In this document: one piece after another, positions 47,307 to 61,300 of the stretch
How positions within the stretch are numbered: the first letter of the stretch is position 1
Layout: the number at the start of each line of letters is the position of its first letter
Assembly (NCBI GenBank): GCA_013397845.1
Contig: VZTG01005248.1
Span: 496,357 to 560,356 of the forward strand
Length of the DNA: 64,000 bases
Source of the DNA: Melanocharis versteri
Lineage: Eukaryota; Chordata; Aves; Passeriformes; Melanocharitidae
Direction of reading: 5' to 3'
Notes under the pieces: model-generated
The model's database searches: none
What the model saw: the letters and a program-made list of their open reading frames with translations, nothing else
Told to the model about the DNA's origin: nothing
Translations under genes and position numbers: made by a program

Positions 47307-50300
47307 GTCCAGAGCTGGGCGCTGCATACACAGTGTTGCTGCAGCCCATTCCTGGCACCCCATGGTGCTGGGCTCTCTGGGTTCACAGCAGAGCAGAGAT
47401 GAGCTGCTCTTCTCCTCATCCCTGTCCCCAAAGAAGATGTGGCTGTGCTGGCCCTGCTGTGCTTTGTGACCAGGGGAAACTATGAGATGCCACCTCAGGG
47501 AGCACCACTGTTAATGGGGGACAACAAAAGTGCCATTACTACTCCCAGGCTTTAACCATGACTTACCCTTCAAAAAGCAAGGTGAGGTGCCCAACATGCT
47601 GTCAGGCACTTGTTTTTTTATCTTTTCCCAGGAAGAGAGGGATGTTTCAGTTTAAGTTGTTAGTTTAGTTGGTTGAGTTGCTTATTTTCCATTTGCCTGT
47701 TGATGGCATTTATTACAGTTATTTGCATATGCACTATGCTTATCTTGAGAGGAGGACAGGTCAAAGAAACGTGCTCTGAATCTATAACGGCAAGCAGTAT
47801 GGTCTTTTCCTCTTTCCAACAGGTCCTGAAAAATTGTGTTTGGTTCTGTGATAAGCTTTATCCTTTCTGCACAGAGCAGGGCTGTCTAAATGACTGATTT
47901 TTTAGGTCAATAGTAGAAAATTAACATTTAAAAAAATTACTTCAAGACAACTCAAGATTGAAATCTTTCAAAGTTTGAATCTCATTTAGAAAGTTTATTT
48001 TAGGGCAGGTTGCAAATTTTTGACTGGTTTAATTTTTCTAAGGACTTTGTGAGAGCAGGAAGCAGCCTGGCAGGTGGAGCAGAGCCCAGTTTTCCTCCCT
48101 TTAGCTCTTGAGAGCAGCAGCTTTGCGGCAGGCTTTCCAGGTCTGGGAGTACACCCTCCCTTTATGAGCCTGGGCACACTTGCTTGTCCACACACAAAGG
48201 TGCCTCTCAGTAGGGGAGACAGCACTAAATGTCCCTGTAAAACATAGAGGTCACATGCAACTCCAAGCCCAAGTGAAAATCATCATAAAATTATTTAAAT
48301 CTGCATGTCAAGATGATTTTTAGGCTCTGTGTCCCAGTGTTGAGGCTATCCTCATGGCAGCAGGCTGGCTGGGGAACATGTGAGGCCAATAGCCCTTCCT
48401 GGGGCTGCCTGGATGTATCCCATCCACAGGACCTCCCGTGCAGCCAAGGGAGCTTTGAGCAGTAGATCACGTAGATCATGTTTGGTCCTGGCTATGCTCA
48501 TTCCTTGTTCCATGCTGACTGTGTTGTAGGAAGCAAAAATCTCCATGCCCCCAGGTCAGCCAGGCTGGCAGTGTTGGTACCCCCCAGACAGGAGTGGGGA
48601 AGACAAGGTGCTGAGACCACCTCGCCCACGAGCTCTGTGCTGAGGCCGCCAGAACTCAGTGCTTGGGCTTTTGGAAATGCCACCCCAGTCAGCTGCAAAG
48701 CATTACAGAAAACACGTCTGATTTTGGCAGGGTGGTTTGCTCAGTCAGAGGCATTCTCGCACCTCACCCCATCCACCAGTACACTCATGACCCTTCCTAG
48801 CTATTTAAAAATTGAATAAATATAGTTCTTAGTTTATCACCAAGTCATCAGCAAAAATACTGGGTTACAGAGGGCCCAGGAGACGTGCCCATGGAAACCG
48901 TGGCTGGTGTGTCCATGTTGGCCACGGAGTGTGGATCACGGTCCTGCAGCCAGCTCATCCAAGTGCAGAAACAGCAGCTCTGTGTCACAGCCTTTCTGAA
49001 ATGTGGTGCTGACCTCCTTCCCACAGCCTGTGGGGCCTGTCATGCTGGTGCAAATGGAAATCACCTTTGTTAAAGATCTTATGCTCCTGACAAATCCCTG
49101 ACAGCTGTTACTCATCCTTCATTATCTTCTGGGTGTTTACTGATGGTTGGATTATTTCTTCCAATTTTAGGAGAAGAAGATAAACTGGCAAGACTGCAAT
49201 TCCCCAGCTCACCCTATTCCCCATCATAAAGATAAGGAAGCTCCCAACTGTACCCATGGTCCAGTTTCCAGTGATTAGCCTCTAATTGCTGTCAGATGAG
49301 TTGCATCTGGTTTTCAAAATTACCTGTGAAATTTCATTAGCTCCAGAGAAATTTTTGGGTAAAAAATCAATTTACCGATTTGTGCTCTCAGCAGATTTTC
49401 TATTTCTACCTGAATTCATACCCTTTTTCACTGTTCTTTCAGGGAATGCTGAGGCAAAAAAGAAACAGAACACTTCAGTCTTCTCAATATCATTTGTAAA
49501 TAGCTTTTTCTCCGTCTGAGTAGAAGACCAACTCTTCCTTTCATAATCCTCTCACTATTAGTCTAAAGTTAGAATATCTTCTTGTCCCTTCATGTCCCTT
49601 GCTGGATGTATGACATTTTATGCATGGACTTCTAAATTTTTTACTTATGTGCCTGCACTATTCTTATATGCAGCTCCCTAGACATGTGACCTGGTGTCTA
49701 GCCCTGTATACTTTCAATATGCCATCTATATGAGATCACTGAAAAGCTCACTATTTAATCTCATTGTCTTTAAGATGTTTTCTATTTCTCATCCTTTTTT
49801 TTAATATGCAGATTTCTCCGGTATACTGATTAGTAGGCACATACTCACACTAAGCCTTTGTTAAAATATTGGCCAAAATAGACTTCACAGTCTGAGCAGA
49901 GTACAAACTGTTTACACAGTGGTAAATATGCTAACAAGGTCAACAGGGTGGTAAACATGAACATCTGCTGAAGGAGTGAGTAATGGAGAAAAGCTTTCCA
50001 AGGCTTGCACTGTGCTCATACCATAAGGGTGGAATGTGAACATATCGATATGAGGGGAAATCAGGCACAAAGTACAGGACAATTTGAGAGAGAAATGTAA
50101 GACATTACTTGCTTTAGTCAACATGTAAAAAGGAAGTGAAAAACTTCATAAATTTGTATTAACCATAAAGATGACTCTTTTTTTGAAAAAATGATGTCCA
50201 GGTGGGTGATGCCACATGGTATTCACTTGGTTCTTGATCACATAGAAGGCTCCCTGGCATTGCAGTAATATTTGGAGATACAGAAACAGCTTCACATCCC

Positions 50301-50587
50301 TTCATGTTGAATTATCTCCCTTCAGATTTGCAATACTGTTCATCCTGGCTGCAAATTAAGCTGCTTTCCATGCCTCCTGTCTATTCCTCAGTCCTGCCTC
50401 GGTGGTCCAACAGCTCCAGTGCCAGCAACAAGCCTCCTCCTGCTCCCTCCTTTCATGAACTTAGCAAGACCAAGCCCATGTGTCCCAGTTTATGAAACCT
50501 TCCTTGGCCATGCTTGTTTGCACCCACAGCAGAGCATCTCTCTGTCCAGCTGAAGACACAGAAGAAAATATGGAGGAGGAATAATCA
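47307..50587. other. No gene seen
   Basis: Mixed to AT-rich sequence. Open frames up to 113 codons (48478-48819 plus) show no domain. No repeat ends are recognised. Confidence 0.45.
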
Positions 50588-50906
50588 ATGTATCTAAGGG
50601 AATCTGAAGGGAAGGTGCCAAGAGGATGAAGCCAGGCTCTTCTTGGTGGTGTTAAGTAACGAGAGGCAACAGGCACAAACTGATGCACAGGAAGTTGCAA
50701 CTGAATATGAGGAAGAACTTTACTGTGCAGTGACCATGCACTCGAACAGGTTGCCCAAAGAGGCTGTGGAGTCTCCCTCCCTGGAGATATTCAAGAACTG
50801 TCTGGATGCAATCCTGTGCAATGTGCTCTAGGATGACCTTGCTTGAGCTGGGAAGTTGATGACCCACTGTGGTCCCTTCCAATCATACCCATTCTGTGAT
50901 TCTCTG
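50588..50906 (+). repeat. CR1 LINE 3' end
   Basis: A plus-strand CR1 3' terminal fragment of about 320 bp. It carries the GCCAGGCTCTTCTTGGTGG block, AACGAGAGGCAACAGGCAC, a GAGGAAGAACTTTACTGTG segment, AGGTTGCCCAAAGAGGCTGTGGAGTCTCC in two parts, GGAGATATTCAAGAACTG, and a closing CATTCTGTGATTCTCTG tail that is the family's terminal repeat unit. It is strongly 5'-truncated. It belongs to a different CR1 subgroup from the 20310 copy, judged by the sequence of the last coding blocks. No intact protein is encoded. Confidence 0.95.
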
Positions 50907-53592
50907 AACAAAGTAATCTTCTCTAGCCTTTGCCCTGTAGATCTAGCTGCTAGTTATAATCATTAGTTATAACTGTTATATGCATATATAATATAACATT
51001 TATGAGTACATATATTAAAAAATAGATAAGCGCCTCTGTTTTCTGGGTGTGCATTGCCGCTGCAGGTCTCCTTGGGCAGTGTTCTTGCTGACTGGCACTC
51101 ATACTCTACAAAATCATTCCCCAGGTACAGAACAGGGGAACAAGGTGCTCAGCCCAGGGCAGGGTTCCACAGCAGGGTCTAGATATATGGAAATCTGCAT
51201 TGATTAAATTCAGTAATAAGCCATGATTACCCAGTTAATGGAGAAATAACTGCACCATCTGACTTGTCTTCGTTCATCAGTGGGATAAACTCATTAAGGA
51301 AAAAACAGTTGTCTGTGCTTCTGATTTGAGCTATTCACTGCACCACCTAAAACTAGCAAAGTGATTATTTTATTGTCATTTGCCCAAGGAACTGAAATGC
51401 ATTATTCTCTTACTTTGCTGTAAGCAAACTAAAGCTTTAAAATATCTCATCTCCTTATCCATTATTATTCCTTGTCACCATTAAATTGTAGTCAAAAAAA
51501 GGGCCTAAAAAGGACTATCTTGGTGCTTTCTACTATACTGATGTTCTTTGACCTTCAGCTCAGCTCAAGAGAAAGAAATCTTGGAAGGAAAGCTCTTTGA
51601 GACTGTATTAACCGTATTCATTATTCAGCTCACTTCCATTACTCCCTAAGTGGAGACTTAAAGTAACAAAAAGAAATGCAGAATAAGAGTACAGAGAAGT
51701 TTTCTGCCTGCATTTTAATGGTATTCTGTCGTTATGAATCTACTCATTTGATTAGATGGTGGCTCAGTGGGTTTTATGTGTTATGTTTCATTACATTTCT
51801 AAGGATTTCCCATGGCATCTAGCAGTAGATAGAGATAATAAAAGCTCTGCTTTTTTGAAGAACGTTTAAAATTATCTTCTAGTCTTCTTAGAACCTCACA
51901 GAAGAGTAGGAACAAGAATGAAGGTTAAAATTTAAATTTCTTTTCATGTCATGTTTATTTCAAGAACCATGATGGAAGTAATACAATTCAGAGATTGTAT
52001 AGCAAGAAAGAAGAGTTGTAAAGAAGTTTGCGTCAAAGCTTACAGAATACATAGTAGAAACCAAACAGCGCCATTGTAAACATTTCTGAAACTCTTTAAA
52101 ATTGTTGAAAAAAATTATCAGAATTATATCATCTACTACATCATATATAGCTTTTCTGTCAAGACAACAGATTAAACTGATTCCTCTGGCCCCATTGCCA
52201 GTTGGATATAAGCCATTTGATGGTCAAGTTTCTCTGCATTCACCTGTTAAATTGGCATGTATACCCCTCCTCCTTGCACCAGTTTTTAGGCTTTTGCCTC
52301 CTACTAAGACAAAGTTTCTTACCTCACAGATCCAAAATACAAATGACTGGAACCCAGTCTGGCATTGCCCCACACGTCTGGAACACAAGAGCGTTATCTT
52401 CACAGTCTCATCCTCTAGGAGATCAACTCCTTTAGTCTGGGACATTAATGTCTAAGGCAGAACCGTGTTTATCCCTGAAATTTGTAGTGTTCCACTTACC
52501 TTAGAATAAGGGAGCCAAAGGAAGCAGTTCTGCACTTCATATTAGTCCAACAGTTATTGCAAAATTTATAAAACTTTCCAGAAGACAAGCAGGCATTTTT
52601 TAAGGGAAAATGGATACCATGTAATTAAATAAAAAAATCAATTAAATTCAATGGAAACAGCACAGCTGTAAAACGCCGTTTGGAAAATCACTTCCACCCC
52701 GGCAGCTCACAGTCTATTTAATCTATTTTGTTGTATCCAGTCCTGTCCCTCCACTAATCTGTTTGGCAAGAGTCAGGCAGATCACGTTGTAAAGATCTAG
52801 AGAGATAATGTTGTGTGGTAGAGAGCACAAAAAATGCTCAGATTGGTTGGCCTAAACAGAACCAGGCAACTCAAATAATGCACAAATCGCAAGCTGGATG
52901 CACAACCACTGTTCCAGTATTTCCAAGGCTGGCTCAACCAAAAATATTTGAGCATTTTGAGATTCCTTTGCTCCCAACATCCAAACTTGTCACTTTTAGT
53001 ACATGCCTCACTACTAGTACAAAAATGTCTCCTCCCTAGAATCACAAGCACATTTTGCTCCTTTATCCTTGAGCACTGACAAAAAGTAGGAGCTCAGTTT
53101 TACACTTGGTGATAGAAAGGACATAAATTTTTCTACCCTTTCATTTAAAAATATTCCAGCTGAAATGAAAGTTGATTTTCCCTATTTTTTTTACTTGTCT
53201 TAGAAGTTAGTATTATGGCTTCTCTATTTGAATCCAGGAGATATATTAATTCAGAGCTTGATTTGCAGCATTCACAACTGGTGTGAGAGAAACTGGATTT
53301 GCAAGGTGGGGTCAAATTAAAAAATGCAGAATAATGAAGTGTAAAAACAAAAGAATGAACAAATTCCAAAACTATAAACAAAACCTTTATTGCATGCTGG
53401 GAGACCTGCAAGCAAATTTTGAATTTGAGAAACACACTCACTTTCTCTTTGTGCACCCCCTCCCTCCCCCGCTTCCTCTCCCCCTGGGCTGTACAGGTGT
53501 TTGAGAGTTCAGGCAGACTCCACCAGTTGCACCCGTGTACATCCTGATACAGACACATTTCCCCCCACTGAGGCAGGAGCAGCCAGCTGTGC
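50907..53592. other. AT-rich sequence, no gene seen
   Basis: AT-rich throughout, with an ATAT-rich patch at about 50960-51030. The 117-codon plus frame at 52102-52455 has no recognised domain. A polypyrimidine tract lies at 53456-53485. Confidence 0.45.
53456..53485 (+). repeat. Polypyrimidine tract, one interruption
   Basis: Thirty bases contain only C and T except for one G at 53471. It lies about 110 bp from the minus-strand LTR and does not have the place or polarity of its polypurine tract. Confidence 0.85.
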
Positions 53593-54156
53593 TGTTGCAA
53601 TGACGGACACGGCCCGGGGAGGAAGGAGAGAACCGAACTCCCGAGGGACTTGATAGAAAAGCCCATCTTTATTTACATACAGAAGAGTTTTATACTCGGA
53701 GTTATAGAAAAGCCATTGGATCTTAGCTGACCACCCACCAGGGCTATTGGCTAGACCCTGAAAACACACATTTCCTAGACCTTCGGTCCTACAATAACAA
53801 CGTCCAAAAACATCTCACAGGTGCAAGATAGACAAATTATTTACAAAAGCTCGCTAGCTGTTTTGCAGCTAGTTCCGTGAGAAAGTGAGAATGCTCACGG
53901 ACACAGGCAGATACTGAAAAATCTCTCTGCCACCAAGCTTTCAGCATCCACAGCTGCGCAGCTACGGGATGAGAACACGTGTCTGGGTAACAGCTCTGCA
54001 GAGCAGGGTCCAGGGGGAATCACGCCAGTGGTGCTGACCCACCGTGGAGAAGGGCACGCACCCTGCGGGTGAACACAGCTTGTCCTGCAAGACATAAGGA
54101 TTAACCCTTCCGTGGTTCCCAGCGCTGCTGGTGGCCCTGCTGCAGCCCTGTGTTCA
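53593..54156 (-). mobile_element. Retroviral LTR, probably class II, solo
   Basis: Read on the minus strand, the right part is a typical LTR 3' half. It has a GAGTATAAAACTC TATA box (about 53684-53696), an AATAAA signal (53668-53673) about 20 bases further on, and an end in CCGTCATTGCAACA at 53593. The CAACA terminus is the same as in the 26825-27213 solo LTR. CpG dinucleotides are frequent through about 54130, which supports one relatively young element. The U3 start is uncertain. TG at 54156 followed outward by GCTGTG nearly mirrors the GCTGTGC before 53593, but the two are off by one base. I see no primer-binding site or pol sequence next to it, so it is probably solo. Confidence 0.72.
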
Positions 54157-55297
54157 GCTGTGAGTAATGTGTCCCCAGGAAGACGTGGTGCAGGCAAGGA
54201 GGAGTTGAGGGGAAGAAGATGAGAGGTCTGAGGTTCTGTCCTTTGGAGGAAAATTGGAAAAATTGGACTTGTATAGCCAGGAGGAGAGGAGAATCAGTAA
54301 CACTCCCCGAGGACAGAAAAAGCTGTTGCGAAGAAGAGCGCAATAAACTGGATTTTGTGTCCTAAAAATATCCGTACTGCATCAGACTAAAATTTTGCCT
54401 GCCAGGATCATATCTCTGACAGCACCAAAGTGCATGTCTGGGGAAGTAAGAAAACAGGACAAGTATACGAAAAATACTTTCCCCAAGCACTCCAGCCCTC
54501 AGCTGTTTTCAGCTTGGAAATTTCTCAATCGAGACTTTCACGTTTGCTATGAGTGGGACAAACAGCCACGGACCTGCCAGAGGAAGTGGTATTTGAGGGT
54601 GGGATCAGGAAATCTTTCCAACACAGGACAGCAAGCCATGAGCAGGCTGGCTGGGGAACCAATATTCCTTTAATCAATCCAAAGCAGAGCTGGATCATAG
54701 CTTGAAAAACCAACAAGCCTCCATTTAAAAATGAATGCCACCAAATTCAAAATAACAGACAGCAGAATTACATGTTACATTCTTCTCCTCTAATACTCTG
54801 ACCTTCTGCCAGAATGTGATCTGGCCTCTGAATGTACAGAGCTGGCACCCCTCTTCTGGAAGGAAGGAGCACAGTCACGAATGTAGAGCAGTCTGTTGGG
54901 TTTACTCACTGCCAGCTGTGCCACAATTTGGGAGAGAAAGAAAATTAAACTTGCTGCTATTTTGGCAAGAGACAGAAGGAATGAGGCTTTGACAATCTGG
55001 TATTGGAAGAAGGTACTCTGAAAATAACCACTGAAAAAATATGTGTAAGGTGGGTCTGAGTGGTGTGTATAAAATTTAACAATTGAACACATATTCTTAT
55101 ATAATACGTGTATTATTATAACATGTTTATATTTTTAATTAAATATTTTAACATGCCAGTTGGATGTTAACATAAAAAACTATTAGATATTTATACTTTT
55201 TAAAATTCAATAAGTGACAGTCAGTGAGATGGTGTTTCTTGTGCAACTTTGCGAAGCTGTTGCACAGACAAAACACAGTGGTAAGAAATGCCTATCT
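54157..55297. other. No gene; mixed then AT-rich
   Basis: CpG-bearing sequence continues to about 54600 and may include more of the LTR element. From 55080 it is AT-rich. Nothing coding is supported. Confidence 0.4.
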
Positions 55298-55367
55298 AAT
55301 ATATATATAGTATATGTTTACTGTATATATATAGTATGTTTATAAATGCCCATATGCTATATATACA
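55298..55367. repeat. AT-rich imperfect tandem repeat
   Basis: Two imperfect units of about 24-26 bp, each with a TATATATATAGTAT core followed by GTTTA, are followed by a further TATATATA patch. This is low-complexity DNA. Confidence 0.85.
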
Positions 55368-58300
55368 GAGAGTTAAATATTGAAGATTTTTGCCTGTCCT
55401 TTTGATAAATCAGAATTCACAGAGAAACTCAAAAGAAAACATTAAAGCAAGGCTTGAATCCTCAGCTCACCTCTCCCCATTATTTCCACCAGCAACATGT
55501 GAGCTGGGCTAGCACTTTTCTATACAGTCCCAAAGTTACATAGTCATTACTGGAGCTGACATTTGCTCTCACTCCATCCATTTCCTAAAGATTATTAACG
55601 TCAAACAAAAAGTTGGTTTTACACAGTTGATCCTTGACCTTCGCTCATGTTCCCAAGGAGCAGGCTCTTTTTTCAGCAGCTCCAGCCCCTGCTTCCTCGC
55701 ATGAGTCATCCAGCAAAGAAACACTTGCATTACTAAAGTTATCCTTCAGATCACACTGCGATCATAGTTTCTCTGGCACATTGTTTGCTCCTCTGTGCTT
55801 CTAATTTTCTCCTGGAATAGCTGTGTCTGAGGTACAGCATTTGACTGCTTGACACTCAAATAATTAAAATACTTTTGGTTTGGTGGAAAACTGGTGAGAA
55901 ATGACTAAGATCAATTTATTCTCATGGATCTGTAAAGTTCACATACCAGCTTGCCAGTGCCAGGGATCAAATCTGCACCTGCAGAAGCAGACAGGGAGGT
56001 GGTTTAGTCCATGTGTTTCTGATACTGCTTTGACAGGACTAGACATCCCAAATGCATCTGGGAATGAATTATGTACACGCTTTTTGTTCCAATATTTCAC
56101 AGATACACCCGAGTAAATAAACACATCTTGGTAAGAAGCCTTGTTTTGCTGGTTCTTTTGGGCTGTGGTCCAGCAGCCTTGGGAACTCAGAGGCAGTTTT
56201 AGGGGGCCTGAGGGTCAATCTGAGACACTAAAAGCATCAACATTTCCCAACCCATTTTTTGGAACCCTTCTTGATTTTTTTTTTCTGTGCTCAGTCACGT
56301 AGTCTGAACAGCACTGAAAAGGGACAAGATCAGCCTAGTCTCCAGCATACTCAGACAGGGCATTACTTTACCACCTAAATACAAGTTTATTGTGGAAAAC
56401 ATCTTAAGACATCTAAAGGTATTTCAAATAATGCACATAGCACAAAGGCTATTTCACTGTATATCACATTAAAGAACCAGATTTTAAAGTTGGCAGTGGA
56501 ATTAGCAGTTAACAGAGTCACACAGCTGAGTGCCTGAATTTCCCCTCTATGATCTGGTGGCACAACACAATGAAAGTGTCACGTACCCAGTTCCTATGTG
56601 CTGAGACCACCTTGGGTCTTGCTTTTTTCTACATCTCACAACAAAAACAAAGCATTCTAACAAGAAATATGTGAACTCTTGTTTAGGGAGGCAGGAGAAG
56701 GGTGTAAAATGTTTGCCCCTCAGAGGAGAACTGACCCCATGTTGAACCCAGCCCCTCTCTTCAAATACTGGACTATTAAATATAGGGGACCTGTGAGCTG
56801 CAAAAACGCACTTGGAGAGTTTTTATATAACTTGTTTATGTGTCACACCAGTGTTGAGGTCAAGAGGGTTTATATATAAGCCAGAAGAAAAGGAAAGGCG
56901 TGTGGCAGCAAATGTCAGACACTCTGCTAATGGACTCGAGTGGCCTGGCGGGGAGCAGAAGGGCTATTGTGTGATGGAGAGCTCCTGGTGACAGCACCAA
57001 GGTACAGCCATATGCCAACAACACCACCCTGTATTTCCTAGCCAGCATCCTGGCAATCCCTCCGGAGGAGATTTCTGTGAAACCACGTGCTGACCACGCA
57101 GACCATTCCCTCACGGATAACCCCAGAGCTCCCAGGCACTGGGCGCTCCTGACATTTCCCCTCAGGGTTTATTCTTTTCCTTCTGCTTATAGACTGCCAG
57201 GGCAGGATCCTGTACTTGTACTCCATTGCCAGTAGCCAGTGTGGATGTGGAAACAGTACTTTTACAATTCCTTTCAGCTTGGGGTGAGACCCTGGGAGGT
57301 GTATTTTCACTTCTACATTCTCTATAGGCACTGAAGAGCTTTCTCCTTGTCATCACATCTTCCAAGGACCAACTGCTGCCCACAAGGACCTAGAGAAGGA
57401 AGAGACAGAAAATTAAAAAATATCCTGAAAAGCAGATTTGTGGGTAGCCAAGCCAGTAGGACATATTGTCCTGCTAATACAGTTCCTCTGTCCCCTGAAC
57501 ATCCTCCTTCCTTAAGTAACCTGCATTCCTCTCTTGTCCTCCACGGCATTCCCATGTCACTTGGCAGGACACAACATGGGCTGTGGTTAGTCCAAGCTAA
57601 AGCTGGGGCCTTGCACTTACTGCTTGGTTAGCTAGGGGTTGACAAGCAATGGGAAATACCCAAGTTTTCTGACCTGCTTCCTCAGTGGAAGCACTAAAAG
57701 GCTCTGTAAACACCTTCCCACCAGTTTGCACAGAATCCATAGGGAAAATTGATCTTTGAGGTTTCCAGCCCTCTGTCTCATGAGGGCTAAAACAGTCGAT
57801 GGGCTCAGGAGTTGAGAGAAAAGAGGAGAGGGAAAGATAGAGGTCATGCTCAGTTTTGTTTCCTTAGGAAACTGGGCCAAAGTCACAGTGGAAGTGGAGA
57901 AATGCTTCAGGCAAGATGTACTGTGCTGTGTTTGTCTAGGAGAGCTAGGATGCCATGGACAAGGGAACCTTGGCATTGTCCATGTTTGGAAATCACACTG
58001 CCAGCTGCTGGTAGCAAACCATGCACTTAAATAACTTGGTGTTACAAGCAACATTTTTAAGGTCTGCTTTTTCAGGGATTTATGTAGAATGTATAATATC
58101 ATGGCACCAAAATCCATTATTAAATACAAAACAAACAAACCTGCCCCCAACTAAAATAAATAGATAACAATTAAGTAAGAAGACAATTAGCCACATTACC
58201 ATACAGAGCTCTTCTCCATTTTGGCTATACATCAGTGCAGAGCCTTTTAAGCCATTTGTATAATAGGTCAGTTTGTTTCACCACCAAAATCCCTCCTGAA

Positions 58301-61300
58301 GTATGAAGTAAAGGGCAAAGTGGCTCATGTTGCACCGCAGGAGAGAAAGCAAATGCTAGACTCATGGGCCTTTTGTCAAAAGCTGAGACCTTCCAGGCAA
58401 ACATCATTTCAGATGCAGCAGCTCCTCTTCATTTGCTGCTTTTTGAGAGAAAACATTCCATTTTCCTCATCATTTACTAGACCAGCTCCACTCCAAGCAA
58501 TGCCTGTTCTTGTTTTTTCACATGGGGGCTGTGGGGCATGACAGGTAATGGTTTACAGGTGGTTCTATTTACCTCTGCTACTCAAGCTCTGAGATCAGAA
58601 ATAAATCTTTCTGCAGTGAGCATAAGCAGCTATTTCAGAGTTATTTTCTGCTGTATGCTTCAAAGTGTTACAGGCAGGTCATTTTTCAATTTGTTTAGAT
58701 TCAGTTGGCATGGCCAAATGAAATGTGGCTGATGATTTCAGCCTCCCTTTTGGGTGGTGTTCCAAAAACATGCAGTGGGATACAACAAGTGTTCCTTGTG
58801 CAGAGAAACTGCAGTGATTATGGCAGCATAGGGACCGAATTTCCTATTGCCCTTTAGGCAGGTAAAACTGGTCATGTACGTGGCACACTGTATAGAAAAG
58901 CTCAGACTTTGGCACTTACACTGTGTTTGTCTGGCTGTCTGCTGCAATAGTCTCTTGGCTTTTCTGAAAACAAATATTTTCTCAATTTGTCATTTTCTCC
59001 TGTGAGTTGTGAATACATGTAAAATTAAGATAAACATCAGAAGGCAAAGCAAATTTTCTTTGTGTGTTGCAGCACAAAGTAAAAAATATAGCTGCCAGAC
59101 TCAGAGGGACTCAGTGCAACTCTGTTCCTGCAGCACTGGCCATCTCAATGTTCACTTCACCACTAAAATACTGCAAGCTCAAGCTGAACCTCAGCTGCCA
59201 TATGGCATTAGCTCATGTGCTGCAAATTCAACTCTGGCTCGAAGGTTTCTGGTGGGATCTGTATCACTTTTCACTTCGCTGTACGAAATGTGTAAGAAGC
59301 CAGTGAATCTACCAAAACTCCCCTCAACGAAAAAGAAAAGCATTTCCCTGACATTTCCATGTTTGCTTTGGGACACCATGACACATACCATAGTGTGGGC
59401 AGGAGCTCGACTGGCTGCTGGGTAGGGATGGGGCCCACAGCTCCTCTCCCCAGCTTCTCCCAGTGATACACTATCTGGATCACAGCTATCTTTCAAACAC
59501 TATTTCTTTCCCCACTTTACTTTTTAAAAAAATATTTTCCTGGGATCCTTAGTTGAGCTGTCTCCTTGAAACAACTTACTCTGATCCATTTTTCAGCCAA
59601 TAGTCCAGCACTCCTTTGTCTGCACACTTTTAGCCATTTTTTCTCCTAAAGCTTCCTGTGTTAAGAGAACAACTCATTGCTGATCTTGCATCTTCAGTAC
59701 AGAAAGATGCCATGCTTTCTATGCTGACAAAAGGAAGGTGTGTGGCCTGTTCTCATCCCAGATCTCTCCTTATGGTGCTCTCTCAGCCCATCTCCCAGGA
59801 AGGTAGAGGACTTAAATATTTAGTTCAAGTTCTTACTTTGTTGTTCTCATTGCAGTATTTAATCTGCTTCCAGAAATACATGAAGCAAAGTGACTGGCAC
59901 CTGTCACATCTCTGCACTTTCCTCCTCTTCCCGGGGGAAGAAGTGTGTGCAAAGGAGTATCTTGGCTTTGAGCCCATCTATTTTAAGCTTGATTTTCCTA
60001 ATGCAGGGTTTATGTATGTCATTTCCCCACACCAGACACTACCAGACCATCTGTTCACTTTCGTTCTAACTTCACAAAGGGACAATGGCCCTTAAGACAA
60101 GATGCCCTGACAGGGGCCAGGCAGAAGAGAGAGAGATGAGTATCGCTTGTTTCTGATCTCCACGAAGAATCTGCAGCAGGATTTCATCCCTGTTCAGATG
60201 GTGGGACCCCAGGTCCAGAACACCTACTGCTGTTGGCAAAGAAAACTTCATAGAACACCTTACTGAGGTCTGTGGCAGCCCTTTTTCCTAGGCAAACCCT
60301 GTCTACAGTTTGCCACACCATGAGTTCTTTCACAGGTGCCATGGACTGCCGCAGCTGAGCAGAGTCACTGTCTGCTCTTTGTCCTGGTCCTCTAGCTCAT
60401 GAAGCAGCTTGAGGCACAGCGACTGGGAAGCTGATGAGCAATTCCATGGGAAGACCTTACAGTGACAATGGTGGCAAGCCATGCCTTAGCCTTCTGTGCC
60501 AGCTGGTGTGCAGGGATTGCCTGAGGCTTCATACCAGGGATGTTGTGATGCTGTAGGCAAGCCGAGAGGTCCAAGTTACGGAGGCCAAGCCAATAATGTG
60601 TAAAGCTGTTTGCTGAAGAACAAGGAGGGTGCTGCTCCTAGGCACTGCTGCAGAGCTGGACATGGTCAGCAAGCACTAGAGCAGTGCTGCAACTGAGGCT
60701 CAGGCAGTGAGATGAACCTTCAGACAATGTGTGTGGATGATGTGTGTGGATGAATTTCTATCAAAATACTGAACTACGCCTGACACCTCCATTGTGCTTG
60801 GATGTTAGAGAAGATTAATCCAACTGCATTGGCAACGTGTGTCTCAAGACCTAACCCTGACAAATGTAAAGATAGTGTTTTAGGGTAAAGATGAGATGTG
60901 CAGCTGATCACAGGGCTCTGAGTGCTCCTGCAGAAAGGCACCCAGTGCTGGAGGGCTCATTTGAATTATGGGGATTTGTCACCACCATGTGCTGTGCTTC
61001 TGGGCAACCCTCAAAGCAAGTGCCACAGTGGTAAGTGGGTGTCTTAGTGTAGGACACAGCATGGGCACAACTCTGTCACGACACATTTTTGGCATTTGGA
61101 TCACAGCTGGTGCACAGCTCTCAGGGACTAGGAGCATCTCTAAAGCAGCTATGGATCACAGCAACCCACACAACCTCCAGTTGCTCTGTTATCAGCCCCA
61201 AACATTTTGGCAGCAGGCAGGAGTTGCAAGAGCGAGAGCTGTGCAAGAGCGAGGGGCTGCCTTCGTTATACTCCTCCTTGCCTGGGAGTGGCTGTGGTTC

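Noticed and set aside
53145..53666. 173-codon minus frame that begins inside the LTR
   Set aside because: It starts in U5 sequence and runs into unrelated flanking DNA without retroviral motifs; it is not gag.
57632..58150. 172-codon minus frame
   Set aside because: No domain, no good splice sites at its ends, and a length compatible with chance.
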